This document shows, in pieces, positions 8,363 to 15,458 of a stretch of DNA of 56,302 nt; position 1 is the stretch's first letter; each line of letters begins with the position of its first letter. This DNA comes from Acinetobacter sp. N54.MGS-139 (lineage in GTDB: Bacteria; Pseudomonadota; Gammaproteobacteria; Burkholderiales; Burkholderiaceae_F), in NCBI GenBank assembly GCA_000980495.1, contig LARN01000004.1:1-56302 (forward strand), given 5' to 3'. Under the pieces are notes generated by a model. The model had not been told where the DNA came from. It saw only the letters and a list, made by a program, of their open reading frames with translations, and made no database searches. A program made the translations under genes and the position numbers.

Positions 8363-9130
8363 ATGATTTTGAACCTAAGAAACGTATTACTGTCTGCCAC
8401 AGTGGGTGCAGCAGGAGCAGTTATGACAAATACCGTTAATGCAAAACAAAGAAATCAAGATCCGGGTATGGACGCCATCATCGCAAGAATGATGAACGTT
8501 ACTAAGCGCGGAACAACACTTTCTACGAATCAAAAATATTTTGTTTTATTAGCGACATGTGTAGCCCAGGGCCTTTCCGAAGAAGCCGAAGATGTTACAG
8601 CCGCTGCTTTGAAAGCCGGCGTTGAACCGATTGTGATCAAAGAAGCGGTTTATCAGACGGCACCGTACGTAGGGGTTGGACGAGTTAAAGAAGCCTTAGA
8701 GGGCGTTAACGAAGCTCTTAAAGATGCCGGAGTCCGTCTTCCCTTAGCATCTCAGACAACCGTCAACGATCAAAATCGCTTGGCTAAAGGCATTGAAGTC
8801 CAGACAGCGATTTTCGGGGACGCAATTACTCAGATGCACAAGAACACGACTGAGCCGATGAAGCCGCTCATGATTGAAGACTTATCCGGTTACTGCTTCG
8901 GTGATTTTTACACTCGCACCGGAATGTCTGTGAAAGATCGTGAATTAGTGGTCTTTGCAGCCATTGCTGCGCTCGGCGGATGCGAAGCTCAGCTGAAGGC
9001 CCACGCAGGTGCAAATCTTAAAGAAGGTGCAACAAAGCAAAACCTCATCGACGCACTCCAGGTGGCCGTTCCCTTGAACGGTTTTCCGAGAACATTGAAT
9101 GCGGTTGCAGTCGTCAACAGCATCGCCTAA
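8363..9130 (+). CDS. Secreted carboxymuconolactone decarboxylase-family protein
   Basis: A 255-residue protein with a probable Sec signal (MILNLRNVLLSATVGAAGAVMTNTVNA, cleavage near residue 27) followed by two CMD repeats. Repeat one spans about 45-120 (NQKYFVLLATCVAQG). Repeat two spans about 165-250 (FGDFYTRTGMSVKDRELVVF, then GGCEAQLKAH with the conserved Cys and His). CMD proteins are decarboxylases or AhpD-like thiol peroxidase partners; the periplasmic location argues against protocatechuate degradation. It is a clear paralog of the broken gene at 771-1533, which is coupled to an exported flavodoxin, so a periplasmic redox role is suggested but unproven. Confidence 0.82.
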   Translation: MILNLRNVLLSATVGAAGAVMTNTVNAKQRNQDPGMDAIIARMMNVTKRGTTLSTNQKYFVLLATCVAQGLSEEAEDVTAAALKAGVEPIVIKEAVYQTAPYVGVGRVKEALEGVNEALKDAGVRLPLASQTTVNDQNRLAKGIEVQTAIFGDAITQMHKNTTEPMKPLMIEDLSGYCFGDFYTRTGMSVKDRELVVFAAIAALGGCEAQLKAHAGANLKEGATKQNLIDALQVAVPLNGFPRTLNAVAVVNSIA

Positions 9131-9479
9131 CAGTAAGCTAAAGTCGTTAGTCAGATTCAGCCTTCGACGATTTTTTCGCCGGAGGTTTTGTTTTTGGTAG
9201 GTCTTGAACGGTGAGGCCATGAGGCTGTAGGTCAAAATGAGTAAGACGAATTCGAAAATTATCTTATGAGCCGGTTGTTTGCCTTATGAATATGATAATT
9301 TAGAAAAAAGTAATACTTTCTAACAACTCAAGTTCCTGAATAAAGCCGAGTTAAAGCGAGTCCGCTCAAAAAGTGGCTGTTGACAGCTCGTGAACTCCAA
9401 GCGTGAGAGGTTTTATTCGCCGAGTTTCTGACTTTCGGGTCGTGATTGAAACGACGACCCCTAACCTGAGAGGATCACA
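9131..9479 (+). promoter_or_regulatory. Upstream region of the metal-uptake operon with candidate operator and leader hairpin
   Basis: A 349-bp gene-free stretch. It holds an imperfect inverted repeat, AAATTATCTTAT at 9257-9268 and ATATGATAATTT at 9290-9301 (11 of 12 bases match), AT-rich and in a plausible promoter position. It also has a leader hairpin with a perfect 7-bp stem, GGGTCGT at 9437-9443 and ACGACCC at 9454-9460, ten bases before the ribosome binding site. NikR encoded in the same operon is the obvious candidate ligand for the dyad, but half-site spacing differs from the E. coli operator. No cobalamin-riboswitch B12 box is visible. Confidence 0.4.
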
Positions 9480-10604
9480 ATGCTGAGAAAGTTGGTTCTT
9501 GCTGTATCTTTTTCTACTCTTGCGGCCTTTAGCGGTTCTGTGCTTGCCGCAGCCTTTGATGTTACGGACATCGAGGGCAGGAAAGTTCATTTCGAGGATC
9601 AGCCCAAAACCTTTGTCGTCGCTAACTACATCGCGAACTTTATGATGGTGGGCGGTGCGCCCGGCCTTGAAAAAGTTGTTGCTCTGACCAAAGACGGCTG
9701 GGAAGATACTCGTTACGGTGAGTACCAAGTTTTTACGAAATCCTTTCCTAAGATGAAAGATCTGCCGAGTATCGGCGGGTATCACGACGACATTCTCAAT
9801 GCCGAGAAGATTCTCAGCCTCCATCCGGATGTCCTTCTGATCGGACGGACTCAATACGCGGAAAACAGCCAGAGAATTAAAACGTTCGAAAAGGCCGGAA
9901 TCAGGGTTGTCGTTTTGGATTACCACGCGATGACAACCGCTAACCATACCTTGAGTACCGAGATTCTCGGTAAACTCCTTGGTCGAGAAAAGATTGCCGA
10001 AGCCCAGAACAAAACTTATAAAGAAGCTCTTGATCACGTTTATTCGACGATTGCCAAACTTCCTCAGGATCAGTTAGGCACGAAGGTTTATATGGAGACT
10101 GCCAGCAAGGGGTTGGCTCAATACGGCAATTCGTACAATAAAGATGTGCTTTGGGGCGCCATCCTCAAAAATATCAAAGCAGCAAATCTTGCCGAAAACT
10201 CTCCTCAGCCTTACATGGCTCTCGACAGGGAGTATGTGATTTCTCAAAATCCGAAAGTTATTTTCATCGGCGGAAGTATTTGGCGCAATAAATCCGAGGG
10301 AGATCAGATGCGGATGGGCTTTACCGTCCCCGAATCTCAGGCTCAGGAAAGATTGGCCAATTTTACAAAGCGCCCGGGCTGGAACATGCTCGATGCCGTC
10401 AAGGAAAAACGTGTCTATGGGGTAGATCACGGCAGTTTAAGGAACATGGCTGACTACACCTTCACGCAGTACATGGCAAAGGTTCTTTATCCGGAAGCTT
10501 TTAAAGATATCGATCCTGTCGGTAACTTGAATAACTACTACAAGACCTATTTGCCTGAACTCAAGTACGACGGAACCTTCATGATCCATTTGAATCAGAA
10601 ATGA
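9480..10604 (+). CDS. Metal/siderophore ABC transporter substrate-binding protein
   Basis: A 374-residue periplasmic binding protein with a signal peptide (cleavage near LAA-AFDV, residue 24). The domain is of the FepB/BtuF/TroA-like class: it opens with DVTDIEGRKVHF, and HPDVLLIG followed by GIRVVVLDY marks the first lobe. Start supported by GAGAGGA upstream. It is the first gene of a five-gene cluster with a FecCD-type permease, ATPase, methyltransferase and NikR. By family it could bind heme, cobalamin, an iron chelate or a nickel chelate; the NikR linkage favours nickel. Confidence 0.85.
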   Translation: MLRKLVLAVSFSTLAAFSGSVLAAAFDVTDIEGRKVHFEDQPKTFVVANYIANFMMVGGAPGLEKVVALTKDGWEDTRYGEYQVFTKSFPKMKDLPSIGGYHDDILNAEKILSLHPDVLLIGRTQYAENSQRIKTFEKAGIRVVVLDYHAMTTANHTLSTEILGKLLGREKIAEAQNKTYKEALDHVYSTIAKLPQDQLGTKVYMETASKGLAQYGNSYNKDVLWGAILKNIKAANLAENSPQPYMALDREYVISQNPKVIFIGGSIWRNKSEGDQMRMGFTVPESQAQERLANFTKRPGWNMLDAVKEKRVYGVDHGSLRNMADYTFTQYMAKVLYPEAFKDIDPVGNLNNYYKTYLPELKYDGTFMIHLNQK

Positions 10605-11638
10605 GCTCAGAAGATCTCATTGTCCGACAGTACCGAAACAGGATCCGCAAAAGGGTCCTGTCTACGCTGCTGGTCGGTTTAATTTTGTGTGTCTTAGTCA
10701 TTTTGGACATTCAAATCGGCTCCTCGTCTATCGTCTTGAAGGACCTGATTGAGGCTGTTCTCGAGGGACCTGAAGGAGGATCTTCCGCCTCTTTTATTGT
10801 TTGGGAGATCCGCCTGCCGATGACATTTACCTGTCTCTTTGTGGGTGCCTCCCTGAGTTTGGCCGGACTTTTGATTCAAACGATCACGAATAATCCTCTT
10901 GCCAGTCCGTATACGCTGGGTGTGACAGCAGGAGCGAGTTTCGGAGCGGCCATCGCTATTACGACCGGTTTTGCGCTATTCGGGCAGATTTGGCTCGGCG
11001 TTTCGCTGGCCGCACTTGTCATGGCGCTGACGGTATCAGCCTTCATCTTTTATCTAGGTAGTAAGCGCTCGCTTACAGCAACGACGCTTATTCTTGTGGG
11101 CGTCATTATGAATTTCTTCTTTCAGGCGCTACAGCAGTACCTGCAGTACCGAGCTTCTCCCGAAATCGCGCAAATTATCTCCGGCTGGACATTCGGCAAT
11201 CTTCAGAGATCTTCTTGGATCAGCACCGGCGTTTCCTCGACGTGCTGGACGATCGTACTTCTGATCTCTTTTTGTTATTCGTGGAAACTCACCGCGCTCA
11301 GCGACGGAACCGAACGAGCTCGCGGTCTCGGCATCAATACGGATCAACTAAGGATGTTTGTCTTTACGGTGAGTTCCGTTCTTGTCGCCTCAGCCGTGGC
11401 TTTTATCGGTACAGTAGCGTTTGTGGGCTTAATCTCGCCTCACTGCGCCAAACTGCTTTTAGGCGAAGATCAAAGATTTTTGATTATCGGATCCTCCATG
11501 GTCGGAAGCGCGCTTATGCTTGCCGCATCGATCATTTCCAAACTGATGTCTGAAGGAGCGACGCTCCCTGTGGGAATTGTGACTTCGATCGTCGGTGTCC
11601 CGTTCCTGTTTTTCCTTCTGCTGAGATCACGGGAGTAG
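10601..11638 (+). CDS. FecCD-family ABC transporter permease
   Basis: A 345-residue inner-membrane permease with about nine to ten hydrophobic helices and the FecCD signatures (RLPMTFTCLFVGASLSLAG, then NPLASPYTLGVTAGASFGA, and GTVAFVGLISPHCAKLL in the C-terminal half). It forms a homodimeric channel for the binding protein encoded upstream. Its ATG overlaps the upstream stop (ATGA at 10601-10604), so the two are translationally coupled. Confidence 0.92.
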   Translation: MSSEDLIVRQYRNRIRKRVLSTLLVGLILCVLVILDIQIGSSSIVLKDLIEAVLEGPEGGSSASFIVWEIRLPMTFTCLFVGASLSLAGLLIQTITNNPLASPYTLGVTAGASFGAAIAITTGFALFGQIWLGVSLAALVMALTVSAFIFYLGSKRSLTATTLILVGVIMNFFFQALQQYLQYRASPEIAQIISGWTFGNLQRSSWISTGVSSTCWTIVLLISFCYSWKLTALSDGTERARGLGINTDQLRMFVFTVSSVLVASAVAFIGTVAFVGLISPHCAKLLLGEDQRFLIIGSSMVGSALMLAASIISKLMSEGATLPVGIVTSIVGVPFLFFLLLRSRE

Positions 11639-11640
11639 TG

Positions 11641-12396
11641 ATGCTGAAACTGAAGATCGACGGTTTATCCTGTTCTATTAAGAGCAAAGAGATTCTTAAG
11701 GACATCACAGTGTCCTTTCAGCAGGGCGAAATGGCCGCTGTACTGGGGCGAAACGGCGCCGGAAAGACGACATTTATTCGCTGCATCGCGGATTTGATTC
11801 CTCATCAAGGCAGCATTGTTCTGGAAGAGGACGGCAAGAAGCTCGATCGCTCTTCAATTGCGTATTTACCGCAGCTCGAAAAGATAACCTCTTCGCTGAC
11901 GACCTTTGAAACGATTCTTCTCGGACTGACCAAAAAATTAAGCTGGAAAGTCTCGGAGGCTCAGCTTGCAAAAGTCTCTCAAGTCATCCGAGAGCTGAAG
12001 CTGGATACCTTTGCCAATACATCGGTGCGAAGTTTGAGCGGAGGGCAGAAGCAGCTTGTTTTCTTAGCTCAGTCGTTTGTCTCCGAGCCCAAGCTGCTTT
12101 TGCTTGACGAGCCGACCAGCGCATTGGACGTTCGTCATCAGCTTGTTGTGATGGAGACCGTACATCGTTACTGCAAGAAGAGAAATGCAATCGCTCTTTA
12201 CGTGATCCATGACTTAATGCTGGCTTCTCGTTTCAGCGATGCTGTGCTGTTTCTTCAGAACGGTGTGGCGCATGCTTTCGATACCCCCGAAGCCGTTCTT
12301 AACTCTGCAACGATTGATCCGATTTATCAGATTGAAAGCCTGATTGAGAAGAACAGCAGGGGGCTTACGACTATGACGCCGATTAAACCTTTGTAG
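11641..12396 (+). CDS. ABC transporter ATPase of the FecCD-type system
   Basis: A 251-residue ATPase with Walker A (GRNGAGKTT), signature (LSGGQKQL) and Walker B (LLLLDEP), and a later H-loop (VIHDL), as in FepC/BtuD. The frame can be read from a GTG at 11638 that overlaps the permease stop, but the ATG at 11641 two codons on gives MLKLKIDGLSC and is preferred. It energises the permease encoded upstream. Confidence 0.92.
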   Translation: MLKLKIDGLSCSIKSKEILKDITVSFQQGEMAAVLGRNGAGKTTFIRCIADLIPHQGSIVLEEDGKKLDRSSIAYLPQLEKITSSLTTFETILLGLTKKLSWKVSEAQLAKVSQVIRELKLDTFANTSVRSLSGGQKQLVFLAQSFVSEPKLLLLDEPTSALDVRHQLVVMETVHRYCKKRNAIALYVIHDLMLASRFSDAVLFLQNGVAHAFDTPEAVLNSATIDPIYQIESLIEKNSRGLTTMTPIKPL

Positions 12397-12402
12397 ACCG
12401 CC

Positions 12403-13110
12403 ATGAATAATTTAGAAAAGATCAGAGAGTATTGGAACACCCGTTCGGAAGGCTATCGCCAACAGGTTGAGAAAGAAAGAGAAGAGCACAAGGATGAGTT
12501 CTACAAAGAGTATTTCCGGCAGATACCCGAGGGCTCAAAAGTGCTGGATATCGGGTGCGGCCCGGGATTCTTTTCGCTTCTCTTGGCCTCTCTCGGCTTG
12601 AAAGTGACCGCGGCCGATTACTCCGAAGGGATGTTGGAAAAAGCAAAAGATTTGCTTAATCGAAACGGCTATCACAATGTCGAATTCTGCCGAGCTGACG
12701 CACAGCATCTCCCGTTTGCGGATGCTTCTTTTGATGCGGTGGTCAGCAGAAACCTTGTCTGGAATCTTGAAGATCCGGGGGCTGCATACAAAGAGTGGCT
12801 GAGAGTGCTTAAACCCGGCGGAAAGCTTTTTGTTTTTGACGGCAACCACTACTGCTATCTTTTCAACGAAGATTATGCTTCCATCCAACCGAAAGTGAAC
12901 GAGTCAAGTAATCACGTTCTTCTTGGAGTCAAAACGAATGTGATTGATGACATAGCGCGTGAACTTCCGCTCAGCAGACAAGTCCGTCCTCAATGGGACG
13001 AGGACATTCTCAGCCGATTAAAAGCCGCAGAAGTTAAGGCCGAAGTGCTGCTTTGGGAAGGAGAAGAGAACCGTCTCCCTGTGCGTTTTGCAGTAATCGC
13101 GGTTAAGTAG
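12403..13110 (+). CDS. Class I SAM-dependent methyltransferase in the metal-uptake operon
   Basis: A 235-residue Rossmann methyltransferase. Motif I is VLDIGCGPG (about residues 47-55); an acidic residue follows beta-2 (VTAADYSEGM), and motif post-I and the Methyltransf_11 hallmarks (ADAQHLPFADASFDAVV, LRVLKPGGKLFVF) are clear. It starts six bases after the ATPase stop, so it is part of the operon. Substrate unknown. Methyltransferases beside FecCD transporters and NikR hint at modification of a metal chelator or of an imported complex, but that is inference only. Confidence 0.85.
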   Translation: MNNLEKIREYWNTRSEGYRQQVEKEREEHKDEFYKEYFRQIPEGSKVLDIGCGPGFFSLLLASLGLKVTAADYSEGMLEKAKDLLNRNGYHNVEFCRADAQHLPFADASFDAVVSRNLVWNLEDPGAAYKEWLRVLKPGGKLFVFDGNHYCYLFNEDYASIQPKVNESSNHVLLGVKTNVIDDIARELPLSRQVRPQWDEDILSRLKAAEVKAEVLLWEGEENRLPVRFAVIAVK

Positions 13111-13173
13111 CATCCAAAGACTTTTCACAACAAAAAAAATTAGAATCGCCAAAAAACAACGAATCCGCAGATT

Positions 13174-13581
13174 ATGCAAAGAATCTCCATTACCGTAGAC
13201 GAATCCCTGGCCCAAGCGTTTGATGAACTCATTGCCAAACGAGGCTATCAAAATCGGTCAGAAGCGTTCCGAGACCTTTTAAAGAAAGAGCTTGCGCAGG
13301 AAGCTTTGGTGAACCCTTCGCAGGAATGTGTGGCCGTTGTCAGCTATGCCTATGATCACAGAAAAGCGCTTCTATCTAAGCGCAACGTTGACCATCAGCA
13401 CGAACATTTAGATATGGTCATCAGTTCAATGCATGTCCATGCGACTCATGACACTTGTGTTGAAGCCGTGATTGCCAAAGGACCTTACGACAAATTGAAA
13501 GTCTTTTGTGAAAACACGATTGCCGAGAAGGGCGTGGGTTGCGGAGAGATCAACTACCTCCCCATCAACGAGGATAAGTAG
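13174..13581 (+). CDS. nikR: Nickel-responsive regulator NikR
   Basis: A 135-residue ribbon-helix-helix regulator with a C-terminal ACT-like metal domain. The N-terminus QRISITVDESLAQAFDEL is the RHH DNA-binding unit. The high-affinity square-planar nickel ligands of E. coli NikR are present at the same positions: His76, His87, His89 and Cys95 (within HQHEHLD and SSMHVHATHDTC). NikR represses nickel uptake genes when nickel is plentiful. It lies 63 bp after the methyltransferase, most simply co-transcribed with the transporter it would control. Confidence 0.92.
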   Translation: MQRISITVDESLAQAFDELIAKRGYQNRSEAFRDLLKKELAQEALVNPSQECVAVVSYAYDHRKALLSKRNVDHQHEHLDMVISSMHVHATHDTCVEAVIAKGPYDKLKVFCENTIAEKGVGCGEINYLPINEDK

Positions 13582-13647
13582 AAAGTAAAAAACTCTTCCA
13601 TCTGAATCGTAGCTTTCGCTCTGTATTGCCTCATATCGGCTCTGACG

Positions 13648-13689
13648 ATTTACCTACAACGATTGTACGTACAACGGTTGTAGGTAAAT
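13648..13689. repeat. 42-bp near-perfect palindrome
   Basis: The sequence is self-complementary about the point between 13668 and 13669, with 19 of 21 base pairs matching. The outer arms are ATTTACCTACAAC and GTTGTAGGTAAAT; the core is TTGTACGTACAA. It can also be read as two tandem dyads, TACAA-CGA-TTGTA (13655-13667) and TACAA-CGG-TTGTA (13670-13682 region). It lies between the 3' ends of nikR and the unknown gene at 13800. It has no U-tract, so it is not an ordinary terminator; a protein-binding site, cruciform or recombination site are options. Confidence 0.75.
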
Positions 13690-13799
13690 TTAGCGCTAGA
13701 GAGAGCTTCCCATTTGCTTAGTTGAAAAGAAGTTGACAGTGGGAATAAATCTTCGGCTTGCTTACCTCGACCTTCCGACCAATCCCCTTGGGAATAAGG

Positions 13800-15020
13800 C
13801 TAAGGCCCCATGATGGAAATGTATTCACAGTCTGGACAAAGCGACATAATTCCTTCTGTCAATTCACAGTATTGCTCTAAGAAATCAACGAGCAGCGAAT
13901 TTGCTTCCTTAATTTCGGCTTCTGTAGGGCTTGAAGAATAATTTTCCGACCATCTCAGAATTTCGGATTGCTCTTCCAATGGAATTGAAGCGTGTTTGAG
14001 TTTTCCTATGTAGTCTTTAATTTCTTCGCAGACCTGACTCATTTGTTCGAGGGTAAACAAACTCAGACCGTAACAATCAAAAGATTCGCCGTTATTGCAG
14101 TCTGAGTCGTAATGATTACACCAAGATTCAAACAAGCAACCAGGCACAAAATCTTCCGATACAGAAAAACCCACTTGTGTTTCTACATATCTTTTAAGGG
14201 TACGAGGGAGCTTTTGTTCGTTTTTAACAAAGGGCGTGTATAGGGAAATGTCTACAGAATCGCAAAAAGGTCCGGTCGACCAGCAGATATGTTTCGGCAG
14301 GGTGATGGTCGGAGCAAGGCTTTTGAGTTCTGAGGGTGCCACAAAATCTGAGTAGCCATGCGAGAAGAAGATGTCGTATTTGTTTTCTCTTTCTTGAGGC
14401 CTAAATTCAAAGCAGCAATCATTCCCGAATTTGAAACGATAAAAGATTTCGTCCCCGATATCCTCTTTAATTTTTCCTTTAATTAAAGAGGTAACTACAG
14501 CTTTGTGTTTGATCCTGACGACCTCGAAATCTTTGAGTTCGTATCCTTGCCAGTTCTCACCCAAAACACTGATAAAAAACTCCTGAAAGGTGGGTGTATT
14601 AAAGGACAATCCGTTTTCGATGCGGTTAGGGATTGACGAGCAGGCCATGCGGACGTAGTCGCGGCCTTGTGGCCAAAACTCTAAAGAGGAACCGTCTTCA
14701 AAATCGAAAATGAAAGGCTCCCGAGCTTCAAAGCAATTTACTCGTGTCTCATCCAAGGGCGCAGAGCCTGCCCTTTTAGTTTTGAAACAAGGTCGTGCCT
14801 CACCTATCACGCGGACTGACTTAAGCCGTTTAGAAAGGAAGCGTGCGGACTGTATTGCTTCAATAAGTTCGTCCGGATTTTCATAGACTGGAGCAGACCA
14901 TCTGTAGGGATTGAAACGACTACCGAAGTTGTTTTTACCAGGCATTGAGAGCATGTGAGCCTCGACGTCGATTAAAAATGAAAGAATCGTCGGCAGATGT
15001 AATTTGAGCAGGCATCCCAT
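13800..15020 (-). CDS. Unrecognised protein beside ssrA
   Basis: I do not recognise this 406-codon protein. It is soluble, without signal peptide or membrane segments, rich in aromatic and acidic residues. Its C-terminal third carries several cysteines (ESWCNHYDSDCNN, then DCYG, and CPDCEYISIMGP at the end). An internal repeat-like similarity is possible between FIFDFEDGSSLEFWPQGRDYV (near residue 103) and YRFKFGNDCCFEFRPQ (near 200), suggesting a duplicated beta-rich domain. The frame opens at 15020, but the ATG codons at residues 23 and 26 (MLSMPGKNNF) are plausible starts. Its 5' end lies 28 bp from the 3' end of ssrA, a favoured integration site, so it may be acquired. Confidence 0.6.
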   Translation of the reverse strand: MGCLLKLHLPTILSFLIDVEAHMLSMPGKNNFGSRFNPYRWSAPVYENPDELIEAIQSARFLSKRLKSVRVIGEARPCFKTKRAGSAPLDETRVNCFEAREPFIFDFEDGSSLEFWPQGRDYVRMACSSIPNRIENGLSFNTPTFQEFFISVLGENWQGYELKDFEVVRIKHKAVVTSLIKGKIKEDIGDEIFYRFKFGNDCCFEFRPQERENKYDIFFSHGYSDFVAPSELKSLAPTITLPKHICWSTGPFCDSVDISLYTPFVKNEQKLPRTLKRYVETQVGFSVSEDFVPGCLFESWCNHYDSDCNNGESFDCYGLSLFTLEQMSQVCEEIKDYIGKLKHASIPLEEQSEILRWSENYSSSPTEAEIKEANSLLVDFLEQYCELTEGIMSLCPDCEYISIMGP

Positions 15021-15047
15021 TCGGATAACCTGCCCGATGATGTCTTG

Positions 15048-15414
15048 TGGTGGAGGCGGCGAGAATCGAACTCGCGTCCAGAAGCTATCAATACCAGCCT
15101 CTACGTGCGTAGCTAATTCACTTAGTTCTTACCGGCAACCCTGCAAACTAGCGATGCCAGTTGCCGGCCAGTTGCTAAGTTTCGCTCCCGCAGTCACAAC
15201 TCCTGCAGGAACTAGCTCCTATGATATGTCGCTGCTGTCCCTTGCGGGACCCGGCCTAGAAGCGAACCGGCTGCAGCGTCTCACCGGAAATTAAGCGGCG
15301 AGAGCGAAACGCTCATCGTTGGCGTTTATATTTTTGTAAGCGGTTTAGCGAGGAACTCACACCTCGGCACGCGTCCAAATATCTCATGGCCCCTGTCGAA
15401 ACCAGGTCGCCCCC
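15048..15414 (-). ncRNA. ssrA: Transfer-messenger RNA (tmRNA)
   Basis: A one-piece tmRNA of about 367 nt. The 5' end (GGGGGCGACCTGGTTTCGAC on the minus strand, beginning at 15414) pairs with the 3' acceptor strand CGCCTCC followed by encoded ACCA ending at 15048. The T-arm GGTTCGATTC-like sequence lies at about 15060-15075. It rescues stalled ribosomes together with SmpB. The tag reading frame is described separately. The gene is intact, although its 3' end is a common target for genomic islands. Confidence 0.95.
15291..15323 (-). other. tmRNA proteolysis-tag reading frame
   Basis: Within ssrA, the minus strand reads codons for ANDERFALAA followed by TAA. The tag ends in the canonical LAA degron recognised by ClpXP/ClpAP. 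The ANDE...ALAA form is typical of betaproteobacterial tmRNAs and supports the taxonomic assignment. Confidence 0.92.
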
Positions 15415-15458
15415 ACGAGGATTGGTAATTTTATTAAAGACCGTCCTCCCAGTCAAGA

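Noticed and set aside
9380..9408. Promoter with TTGACA at 9380-9385
   Set aside because: No acceptable -10 hexamer at 16-19 bases; the hexamer is part of a small hairpin GCTG-TTGA-CAGC.
9360..9479. Cobalamin or NiCo riboswitch before the metal operon
   Set aside because: Only simple hairpins are seen; no B12 box and no match to the NiCo consensus that I can recognise.
13700..13800. Second copy of the ssrA 3' end marking an island boundary
   Set aside because: No repeat of the tmRNA 3' sequence was found near the far end of the 13800-15020 gene.
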